A DNA stretch of 10,130 bases, taken from contig CAMRBT010000043.1 of NCBI GenBank assembly GCA_947040475.1, positions 1-10,130 of the forward strand, read 5' to 3'. Shown one piece after another: positions 1-5,963 of the stretch. This DNA comes from an uncultured Brevinema sp. (GTDB lineage Bacteria; Spirochaetota; Brevinematia; Brevinematales; Brevinemataceae). Position numbers and translations under genes: made by a program. Position 1 is the first letter of the stretch. Every line of letters begins with the position of its first letter. The notes beneath the pieces were generated by a model. That model had not been told where the DNA came from and searched no databases. It saw nothing but the letters and a program-made list of their open reading frames with translations.

Positions 1-282
1 TTACAAATTTTATTTATACTGTTTTTTCCTACACTATTTGTTTTATTAGTTGTATTGGATCAAATAGTTTTTAATAAAATAAAAAATTCAGAAAATAGTA
101 GAGTTCATAGTAACAATCTGAAAAATATACTAACGAAAAATCTAAAAGACGAAGATTCTTTGGATTGGATTGATCAGTGGGTAGAATTAGAAGATATTGT
201 CGAAAAAGATATTGTAGAAAAAGATGCTACAGAAAACAATAATATATCTCCTGAAGATGTAGAAAAAGATAAGGAAGAATAA
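1..282 (+). CDS. C-terminal part of an unidentified membrane protein (5' end outside the window)
   Basis: The reading frame is open from base 1. A TTG at 55 could be read as a start, but the 18 codons before it encode a strongly hydrophobic stretch (LQILFILFFPTLFVLLVV) with no stop, and no Shine-Dalgarno sequence stands before that TTG. I therefore read this as the 3' end of a longer gene. The visible part is one membrane-spanning segment, then a Lys/Asn-rich linker and a very acidic, low-complexity tail with repeated (I)VEKD units. It ends with TAA directly abutting the ATG of the next gene, so the two are probably co-transcribed and translationally coupled. I do not recognise the family; function unknown. 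The gene and frame are fairly sure, the identity is not. Confidence 0.6.
   Translation, partial: LQILFILFFPTLFVLLVVLDQIVFNKIKNSENSRVHSNNLKNILTKNLKDEDSLDWIDQWVELEDIVEKDIVEKDATENNNISPEDVEKDKEE
193..222 (+). repeat. Two-copy 15-bp tandem repeat encoding DIVEK-DIVEK
   Basis: GATATTGTCGAAAAA at 193-207 is followed directly by GATATTGTAGAAAAA at 208-222, differing at one base. A related unit (GATGTAGAAAAAGAT) occurs at 256-270. The unit is a multiple of three, so changes in copy number would lengthen or shorten the acidic tail without breaking the frame. Confidence 0.75.
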
Positions 283-1047
283 ATGAATTATAAAAATTTA
301 ATTATTGTTATTTTACTTGTTTTGAATCTTTTTATTGATGTAAAAATTTATAGTAAGGTAGTTTCTTGGTCTTTTTCAAAACCTTATTCGCTTTTATTAA
401 CTGATACACAAGGGGTTATGGAATCTAATATGTCCTTCATTATGGATACGAATAGCACTACTAATAGGATTAAAATCGAAGATATCGTGCTAGATAATGA
501 ATTTCAATTTTCCACACTATTTACTCGATTTCAAAAAAAACGATTCTCTTCTTTTATCAAAGTAAAAGTTTATGATGTTTTTACAGATAATAAATTATTG
601 GAATTAGATTTTTATGAACAAGAGGTTAAATCTATTCGTAATACGCAAATCAATAAAGAAAGAGTATATCTAGTTATTGAATTATATGGTAATGACATAG
701 AACTGAGGTCTGTTGGCATGGAAATGATAAAACAAAGTTGTATAGAAGAGGATGAATTTAAGTTAAATAGCACTTTATTAAATGCACAAACAGATAATTT
801 AGAGATCACAACTGTTTTTAAAGAAGCCGTAAAGGTTACCATGTTTGTTTATAATAGACAGGGTGATATTTGTAAAGAAATATTAATAAAAAAAGTGTTA
901 GATCCTGGAACTTATAAATTTGCTTTAGATCCTAAAGAATTATCTTTTGATTATTTTTCTGATAAAACATATTATGTCTGGCTCAAAGCGGAAAATCACC
1001 AATCGAACCCTGTAGAACTAGTCAAAACCTTTCAAGTAATTCCCTAG
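283..1047 (+). CDS. Exported protein of unknown function with possible FlgD-like Ig domain
   Basis: The start is an ATG directly after the previous stop, with AAGGAAG at 271-277 as a plausible ribosome binding site. Residues 5-19 form a hydrophobic segment after a Lys at position 4, typical of a signal peptide or N-terminal anchor; I see no clear cleavage site and no lipobox Cys. The rest is predicted mainly beta-strand. Residues about 175-254 (V-T-M-F-V-Y-N-R-Q-G-D ... D-P-G-T-Y-K-F ... Y-Y-V-W-L-K-A) follow the strand pattern of FlgD-like Ig domains, in which a V-x-V-Y-D-x-x-G strand precedes a later G-x-Y-x-v strand. A similar strand around 91-110 (F-I-K-V-K-V-Y-D) may belong to a second sandwich. 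The role is unknown; periplasmic or cell-surface location is inferred. It lies 9 bp before the recombinase gene and is probably in the same transcript. The domain call is weak and rests on pattern reading only. Confidence 0.7.
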   Translation: MNYKNLIIVILLVLNLFIDVKIYSKVVSWSFSKPYSLLLTDTQGVMESNMSFIMDTNSTTNRIKIEDIVLDNEFQFSTLFTRFQKKRFSSFIKVKVYDVFTDNKLLELDFYEQEVKSIRNTQINKERVYLVIELYGNDIELRSVGMEMIKQSCIEEDEFKLNSTLLNAQTDNLEITTVFKEAVKVTMFVYNRQGDICKEILIKKVLDPGTYKFALDPKELSFDYFSDKTYYVWLKAENHQSNPVELVKTFQVIP

Positions 1048-1056
1048 AGTTTATTT

Positions 1057-1956
1057 ATGTTACAAAAAGAAAATCAATATATGCAAGATTTTTTAGAGCG
1101 ATTGATTTATGAAAAACGATATTCTCCAAATACTGTTAGAGCCTATACAACAGACATGCAGTCATTTTTTGAGTTTTCCATAGAGCATGATCTCTCTTGG
1201 GATAGTATAGCTCCTTATCATATTTCAGAATGGTTAGAATCTCTAAATAAATCAAAATTATCTCCTAAATCTATCACGAGAAAATTAAGTTCTCTCCGAA
1301 GTTTATTTGTTTTTTTAGTCAAAAGCAAAAAAATAAATAAAAATCCTTTTATTTTATTCTCTTCTCCTAAATTAAAAAAAACTATCCCTACCACTTTAAG
1401 TCAATCAGAAATATTTGAGATATTTCAAAAAATGTCCATAGAAACACTATTAGACCGTAGAAATAAAGCTATGTTATTGTTACTGTATGCTACGGGGATT
1501 CGTTCTGAAGAATTATGCTCCTTACAATTTAAAGATGTTAATCTAAGTAATAGCATGATTAAAGTGTTAGGTAAAGGACAAAAAGAAAGGATTATCCCTT
1601 TGATTCCCATTGCTCAAAATGCAATAAAATTATGGTTAGAAGATAGAAAAATACTAGACAAAGGATTGTCCACCACCTTATTTTTATCACAAAATGGACT
1701 CATCTTAACCACGGCAATGATTAGAAAAATAGTGCATAAATTTTCAATGATGATTCCAGATACTATCTCTAAAAATTTTCATCCTCATGCTTTTCGCTAT
1801 ACTTTTGCGACACATCTTTTGGAAAATCAGGCTAATTTAAGACATATTCAAGAACTGCTGGGGCATGCAAGTTTATCTGTTACACAGAGATACACGAATA
1901 TTTCTATTAGTAATTTACAAAAAAAATTCGAAGAATTCCATCCAAGAGCAAAATGA
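1057..1956 (+). CDS. xerC/xerD-like: Tyrosine recombinase, XerC/XerD type
   Basis: At 299 residues this is the usual length for Xer recombinases, which resolve chromosome dimers at dif sites by a DNA-tyrosine intermediate before cell division. The N-terminal SAM-like core-binding domain spans about residues 5-92 (S-P-N-T-V-R-A-Y motif at 23-30). The catalytic domain spans about 110-295. All six expected active-site residues are visible: Arg149 (T-G-I-R-S-E-E-L), Lys173 (G-K-G-Q-K-E-R), His244 and Arg247 (H-A-F-R-Y-T-F-A-T-H), His270 (L-L-G-H-A-S) and nucleophile Tyr279 (Q-R-Y-T). The protein should be active. The ATG at 1057 lacks a strong Shine-Dalgarno sequence; an in-frame ATG at 1081 is possible but would shorten the N-terminal helix. 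The lack of inverted repeats, cargo or a nearby attachment site argues for a housekeeping Xer and not a mobile-element integrase. Sequence reading alone does not separate XerC from XerD. Confidence 0.92.
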   Translation: MLQKENQYMQDFLERLIYEKRYSPNTVRAYTTDMQSFFEFSIEHDLSWDSIAPYHISEWLESLNKSKLSPKSITRKLSSLRSLFVFLVKSKKINKNPFILFSSPKLKKTIPTTLSQSEIFEIFQKMSIETLLDRRNKAMLLLLYATGIRSEELCSLQFKDVNLSNSMIKVLGKGQKERIIPLIPIAQNAIKLWLEDRKILDKGLSTTLFLSQNGLILTTAMIRKIVHKFSMMIPDTISKNFHPHAFRYTFATHLLENQANLRHIQELLGHASLSVTQRYTNISISNLQKKFEEFHPRAK

Positions 1957-1975
1957 GGAATGTGAATGTAGGGAC

Positions 1976-2004
1976 TTGACTTTTATGTCAGATAACTATA
2001 TAAT
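1976..2004 (+). promoter_or_regulatory. Sigma-70-type promoter for the STAS-phosphatase-rsmH-ftsL run
   Basis: TTGACT at 1976-1981 and TATAAT at 1999-2004 are separated by exactly 17 bp, a near-perfect housekeeping promoter. The -10 sits in an AT array with further TATAAT-like hexamers just downstream, so the exact start point could vary. No terminator separates it from the recombinase gene, so read-through from upstream is also possible. Confidence 0.85.
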
Positions 2005-2023
2005 ATATAATATATAGCATTTT

Positions 2024-2030
2024 AAAGGAG
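2024..2030 (+). promoter_or_regulatory. Shine-Dalgarno that fixes a TTG start
   Basis: AAAGGAG lies 6 bases before the TTG at 2037. This strong site at ideal spacing supports TTG as the real start of the STAS gene; no in-frame ATG lies near it, and the STAS fold needs the first strand that starts there. Confidence 0.85.
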
Positions 2031-2036
2031 TTTATT

Positions 2037-2363
2037 TTGAAATATACAAGCTCACGTCATGGGGAATACGCCGTTATTAAGGTTGAAGGTAACCTAGTCA
2101 ACGATCCTATTGCGAATGAATTTAAACAAGTGATCTATGATCTAATGGATAAAGGCGAAAAATATATTGCGATTGATTGTTCAGAAATGCAATTTATTGG
2201 TAGCTCAGGCATAGGCAAATTATTATTAGCATACAAGCGTATTACTGATCTTGGTGGTAAAATAGCAGTGGTTAATTTGCATCCAGAAATGAAAGATTTA
2301 TTTATTGCATTCAAATTGCAAGAATTTATTTCTATTTGCGATTCTTTGGATGACTTAAAATAA
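2037..2363 (+). CDS. STAS-domain anti-sigma-factor antagonist (SpoIIAA/RsbV type)
   Basis: A single-domain 108-residue STAS protein. In partner switching, such antagonists bind an RsbW-like kinase when unphosphorylated and release the kinase's normal target; phosphorylation on a conserved Ser breaks the contact and a PP2C phosphatase restores it. Visible are strand 1 (Y-A-V-I-K-V-E-G-N-L, 11-20), the central I-A-I-D-C-S-E strand (44-50) and the phospho-site loop G55-S56-S57-G58-I-G, in which Ser56 aligns with the phosphorylated Ser of the D-S-S-G motif of SpoIIAA. The Asp usually before it is Gly here, a variation seen in many STAS proteins. Translation starts at TTG with a strong ribosome binding site. 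It is the first gene after the promoter and lies 28 bp before a protein carrying both the matching phosphatase and kinase domains, its most likely partner. The cytoplasm is the expected location. Confidence 0.9.
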   Translation: MKYTSSRHGEYAVIKVEGNLVNDPIANEFKQVIYDLMDKGEKYIAIDCSEMQFIGSSGIGKLLLAYKRITDLGGKIAVVNLHPEMKDLFIAFKLQEFISICDSLDDLK

Positions 2364-2391
2364 TTTCACTTGTTGGAGATTTGGGATTTCT

Positions 2392-4833
2392 ATGCAGGTA
2401 ATAATAATAGCGTTGATAAGTGCAATACCTCTATTGTTTCTTATTTTTTTTGAATATTCAACAGTTGCTATAGGCTTCGGTGCAGGCATGTTTTTTTGTC
2501 TTGCACTTATTTGGTTAATTCAATTTTCTTCTAAAAAAGATCAGTTGTTTTCAACTTTTTTTTCTAGCGATCTTTTTCAGCAGTTATTATCAGCACAAGG
2601 AATACAAAAATTCCGTAAAAAAATTCTATCAAAAATCAAAGAACTCCAAGATTATCAAATTTTCTTCTTAGATAATGATGAAGTTGTTATGTTTCCCAAA
2701 AGCAAAATGATTTTCACCAAAGAAGAAAAAATAATTTTAGAGTTATTAGTTCAAAAATCACTTCATAAATCTTATGTTGTGTCAACAGAAAAACTAGAAA
2801 GAATCATCAATCCTAATCTTAATTGTTATGCGTATTCTTATAGTATTCCCTTTTTTAATAAAAGAGTTTTAATTCTCGTTTATATCTCTGCTCATACCTT
2901 ATGGACTCCTGTGTTACAAGAACAAATAAATGCTGCCAATGATACCTTATCTGTGGTTAGTTTTCTTGTTGAGGTAATGGGCGGAAATAATGGGATTTTA
3001 GAGTTATTAAAAGAAAGTGTTTGGGGATCCCCTTATGCTGTAGGGGTTTGTAACCCCATGGGCGAACTGGTTTTTGGTAATGACACTCTCTATCAGATGT
3101 TTCAAGGAGATGTGCCTAATTTTTCTGAATTGACAGGAAAAGAAGTTTTTATGCTTTTATTCGATGGAAAAAGAATAGGGCAATCATTCACAGTGCAAGG
3201 TCGTCGCATACAATTAGAAGCTTTCCCCCTCAATAATAAAAACTTTCTTGTGACTAAATGTCTTTTTGTGTTTTTTGATGAAAGTGTAGAATTCAAACAA
3301 GAAATGTTGGGAGAGGCTAACACTTTAAAACGTTTTACCTCTGGTAGCTCTGTTATTGGTGCTGCAATGTTTACCCTAGATGGAATCATTCTTTACAGTA
3401 ACGAAGCTTTTATGAAAAAATTAGACGTTTATAAAGTTCGTGAGGCTGTTCAAAAAAATATCTTTGATTTATTTGTTATTGATGAAGAAGAATTTCAACG
3501 CTTGGTAGAATTAATACTTGAAGGTACAGAACAACAAACAGCTCTCATTGGTAAAGAAAAAGAACAAGAATTTCAAGTATTATTCAAAGGTATCGTGTTT
3601 GGTGATAAAACCATCGTAGAAGTTGTGCTGGAAGATGACACTATTTACAATGACAATATGTCGTATCTCGATAAAGAAACCCAAGAATTATATGAAGAGT
3701 TAAATACCGCAAGAAGTGTGCAAGAACATATTTTAACCTTACCAACTATTTATAGACCTGGGGTGGGCGTTGATACTCTCTATATTCCTTCTAGACAATT
3801 AAGTGGAGATTTCTTTACTATTATACCTTTTGAAGATGATCAAATGGGTATTCTTATGGCAGACGTTTCAGGGCATGGGGTATCAGCATCTTTGATTACA
3901 GCAGCCTTGAAAATTCTTATAGAATTTGCCCCAAGAGATGCAAATGCTCTTCCTAAAATAATGTTTTATTTTAATACTTATCTTGCAGGAATTTTACCTG
4001 AAGGTAGTTTTGTTACTTTATTTTATGGTATTATTGACTTTAACGAAAACACATTACAATATATCAATAGTGGACACCCTTTCCCAATTTTGGAAGATGT
4101 AGAAAAAAATGAAATGAAAATCCTCGAAGGGATGGGATATCCTTTGGGGGGCTTGTTAAATGTTTCTTTTGATGATCTTGTACGTACTGTTCAACTTCCG
4201 GATAAGTGTAAAATCCTTTTATATACAGATGGAATTTTACAGCATGTACCAGGCACTATGAAAGAAAAGCTAGAAAAAATCTGGCGTGTGATGGAAAAAA
4301 ATAAAGCGATTAATGATAAAGAATTATTAGAAACATTATATAAAGACCTTGTTTCTAGAAATTCTCCTATTCCTGAAGATGATGTTAGTATGATGTTGGT
4401 GAGTTTAGACAGAACATGTACGATGAAGCATCACTTATATATCTCTTCTTCTATTTTAGAAGTAGACACAGTAATTGCTCAAATAGGTGCTTATATTCAA
4501 AAAGTAGTAGAAATAGATCCTGCTATATATTGGAAAATACAAACTTGTTTTTATGAATCATTGTTAAATGCGGTAGTACATGGAAATAAATACAACACAC
4601 AAAAAAAAGTATATATAGAATTTAGAATAGTGGAAGGATTGATTGTGATTCGTATTAGAGATGAGGGCATAGGTTTTAATTATAATGATGTGCCAGATCC
4701 TCTAAATCCAGAAAATATTCTTAAAGACTTTGGGCGAGGGATTACTTTTTTAAATACTCTTGCTGATAGAGTCAAATTTAACGAAAAAGGTAATGAAGTC
4801 ACGATGTTTTTTAAAACAAAAAAGGAAAAATAA
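2392..4833 (+). CDS. Membrane sensor with fused PP2C (SpoIIE/RsbU) phosphatase and RsbW-like kinase domains
   Basis: This 813-residue protein has, in order: two membrane helices (about 3-20 and 24-45) with almost no loop; a GAF-like region (about 60-200, tentative); two PAS-like segments (about 212-295 and 320-412, tentative); a helical linker with A-R-S-V-Q-E-H-I-L (440-448) as found before PP2C domains; a SpoIIE-type PP2C phosphatase (about 455-672); and a GHKL ATPase/kinase domain (about 680-808). Phosphatase metal ligands are visible as Asp473 (S-G-D-F-F), Asp491 (A-D-V-S-G-H-G), Asp613 (Y-T-D-G) and Asp663/664 (E-D-D). The kinase has an N-box with Glu722 and Asn726, G1 box D757-E-G-I-G and G2 box G781-R-G. 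Both halves should therefore be active. The likely substrate is the STAS protein encoded just upstream, phosphorylated by the C-terminal domain and dephosphorylated by the PP2C domain. The gene overlaps rsmH by one base (TAATG). Ribosome binding is weak (GGGA at 2383-2386). Confidence 0.92.
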   Translation: MQVIIIALISAIPLLFLIFFEYSTVAIGFGAGMFFCLALIWLIQFSSKKDQLFSTFFSSDLFQQLLSAQGIQKFRKKILSKIKELQDYQIFFLDNDEVVMFPKSKMIFTKEEKIILELLVQKSLHKSYVVSTEKLERIINPNLNCYAYSYSIPFFNKRVLILVYISAHTLWTPVLQEQINAANDTLSVVSFLVEVMGGNNGILELLKESVWGSPYAVGVCNPMGELVFGNDTLYQMFQGDVPNFSELTGKEVFMLLFDGKRIGQSFTVQGRRIQLEAFPLNNKNFLVTKCLFVFFDESVEFKQEMLGEANTLKRFTSGSSVIGAAMFTLDGIILYSNEAFMKKLDVYKVREAVQKNIFDLFVIDEEEFQRLVELILEGTEQQTALIGKEKEQEFQVLFKGIVFGDKTIVEVVLEDDTIYNDNMSYLDKETQELYEELNTARSVQEHILTLPTIYRPGVGVDTLYIPSRQLSGDFFTIIPFEDDQMGILMADVSGHGVSASLITAALKILIEFAPRDANALPKIMFYFNTYLAGILPEGSFVTLFYGIIDFNENTLQYINSGHPFPILEDVEKNEMKILEGMGYPLGGLLNVSFDDLVRTVQLPDKCKILLYTDGILQHVPGTMKEKLEKIWRVMEKNKAINDKELLETLYKDLVSRNSPIPEDDVSMMLVSLDRTCTMKHHLYISSSILEVDTVIAQIGAYIQKVVEIDPAIYWKIQTCFYESLLNAVVHGNKYNTQKKVYIEFRIVEGLIVIRIRDEGIGFNYNDVPDPLNPENILKDFGRGITFLNTLADRVKFNEKGNEVTMFFKTKKEK

Positions 4834-5696
4834 TGCATATTTATCATACCCCTATTTTAGCAGAGACTATCATGGAATTTTTAAATATTAATAGTAATAG
4901 TGTTCTCGCTGATCTCACAACAGGTGAGGGAGGGCATTCCTCTTTGATGGCAGCTCTTATTCCTCAAGGACAACTTTTGTGTTTGGATAGGGATAGAATA
5001 ATCTTAGAAAAAGCACAAGAAAGAATGGAAGAATATTCTAATATTACTTATGTTTGTGATACCTATGATCATCTCAGTGCTGTTCGAGAAAAAATTAATT
5101 TTCCATTATTTGATGGGATTTTGATCGATATGGGTATTTCGATGTTTCATTTTAAAGGAGCGGAGAGAGGTTTTTCTTTTGAAGATGATTCTTTAGATAT
5201 GAGATTATCAGAAGATCACCCTATTTCTGCCGAACAAGTTATTAATACTTTTCAAGAAGAAGACTTGGCAGATATTTTTTATTATTATGGAGAAGAAAGA
5301 TACTCTCGCCGTTATGCAAGAGAAATAGTCAATCAAAGACCATTTTTATCAGCCAAAGAATTAGCAGATTATTTAGTCAAAAAAATTGGTAGGCATGGTA
5401 GGACACACCCTGCTACTAAAATATTCCAAGCATTACGCATTTATGTTAATGAAGAGCTAGAAATTGCCGAAAATATGTTAAAGGAAATCGTTGATAATCT
5501 ATCTGTGGGTGGAGTATTGTGTATTTTAACCTTCCATTCTTTAGAGGATAGATTGGTTAAAACTGCATTTAAGTCTTATGTTAAAAAAGGTTTAGGGGAA
5601 TTATTAATCCCAAAAACTATGAGTCCATCATTTGAAGAGATCAAAAAAAATCCTGCAGCACGAAGTGCAAAATTACGAGTTTTTAAGAAGGGATAA
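4833..5696 (+). CDS. rsmH: 16S rRNA (cytosine(1402)-N4)-methyltransferase RsmH
   Basis: RsmH (MraW) uses S-adenosylmethionine to methylate N4 of C1402 in the ribosomal P site of 16S rRNA. The family signatures are all present in 287 residues (about 20 shorter than E. coli's): Y-H-T-P-I-L-A-E at 4-11, the SAM loop D27-L-T-T-G-E-G-G-H-S, acidic D52-R-D, L-I-D-M-G-I-S at 97-103, R-G-F-S-F at 112-116, L-D-M-R-L at 121-125, H-P-A-T-K-I-F-Q-A-L-R at 192-202, T-F-H-S-L-E-D-R at 233-240, and the C-terminal N-P-A-A-R-S-A-K-L-R at 273-282. The ATG overlaps the stop of the phosphatase gene by one base, with AAAGGA at 4821-4826, so translation is coupled. In most bacteria rsmH sits near the start of the division/cell-wall (dcw) cluster after mraZ; here it follows a signalling gene instead. 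The ftsL-like gene follows 1 bp later. Confidence 0.97.
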   Translation: MHIYHTPILAETIMEFLNINSNSVLADLTTGEGGHSSLMAALIPQGQLLCLDRDRIILEKAQERMEEYSNITYVCDTYDHLSAVREKINFPLFDGILIDMGISMFHFKGAERGFSFEDDSLDMRLSEDHPISAEQVINTFQEEDLADIFYYYGEERYSRRYAREIVNQRPFLSAKELADYLVKKIGRHGRTHPATKIFQALRIYVNEELEIAENMLKEIVDNLSVGGVLCILTFHSLEDRLVKTAFKSYVKKGLGELLIPKTMSPSFEEIKKNPAARSAKLRVFKKG

Positions 5697-5697
5697 T

Positions 5698-5946
5698 ATG
5701 TCTGCATTTAAATTTTTCTTTGTTCTTATTATGTTGATGGTTTTCGGTTTATTGTTTACAGATCAAAGAATTGAATCTCGAGACAAAGTAAGAGAAATCG
5801 CAAAATATACTCAAGAAATAGAACAAGTTAATGCTAGAAAACAAGAGTTAACATTATTAATAGAGTCGGAACGATCCAGATTGATTAAACGTGCTCAAAA
5901 TATGGGTAAACGATTGTCTCCAAAAGATGTGATTGTTGTTAAATAA
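5698..5946 (+). CDS. ftsL: FtsL-like cell division protein
   Basis: An 82-residue bitopic protein: short cytoplasmic N-terminus, one membrane helix (about 4-20), then a charged heptad-like coiled coil (about 28-66) and a C-terminal L-S-P-K-D-V-I-V-V segment resembling the end of FtsL proteins. FtsL pairs with FtsB/DivIC by its coiled coil and links them to the FtsQ/FtsWI septal machinery. Sequence conservation in this family is low, so the call rests on topology, size and its place directly after rsmH, where ftsL lies in most dcw clusters. I chose the ATG at 5698, which has AAGGGA at 5688-5693, rather than an upstream in-frame TTG at 5632: that longer form would add a charged extension lying wholly within rsmH and has no comparable ribosome binding site. 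No ftsI follows, which is unusual. Confidence 0.8.
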   Translation: MSAFKFFFVLIMLMVFGLLFTDQRIESRDKVREIAKYTQEIEQVNARKQELTLLIESERSRLIKRAQNMGKRLSPKDVIVVK

Positions 5947-5963
5947 AAAAGAGAGAGGGTAAG

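Noticed and set aside
55..57. TTG at 55 as a real start of the first gene
   Set aside because: The frame continues open to the window edge and encodes a membrane segment; no Shine-Dalgarno sequence is present.
612..842. Antisense open frame in the exported protein gene
   Set aside because: It is a shadow of the + strand gene with low-complexity Ser/Leu-rich translation.
1057..1956. Recombinase as the integrase of a mobile element
   Set aside because: No terminal repeats, attachment duplication, tRNA, or cargo genes are seen; length and motifs match housekeeping Xer proteins.
1991..2017. AT-rich near-palindrome downstream of the xer gene as a dif site
   Set aside because: It lacks the two conserved Xer arms and a 6-bp centre, and is fully explained as the promoter -10 region.
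3102..3389. Antisense open frame of 95 codons within the phosphatase/kinase gene
   Set aside because: It lies opposite a conserved coding sequence, has no supporting ribosome binding site, and its translation resembles no protein family.
5632..5697. Longer start (TTG at 5632) for the ftsL-like gene
   Set aside because: The extension lies wholly inside rsmH in another frame, is charged, and would precede the membrane helix; the ATG at 5698 has its own good ribosome binding site.
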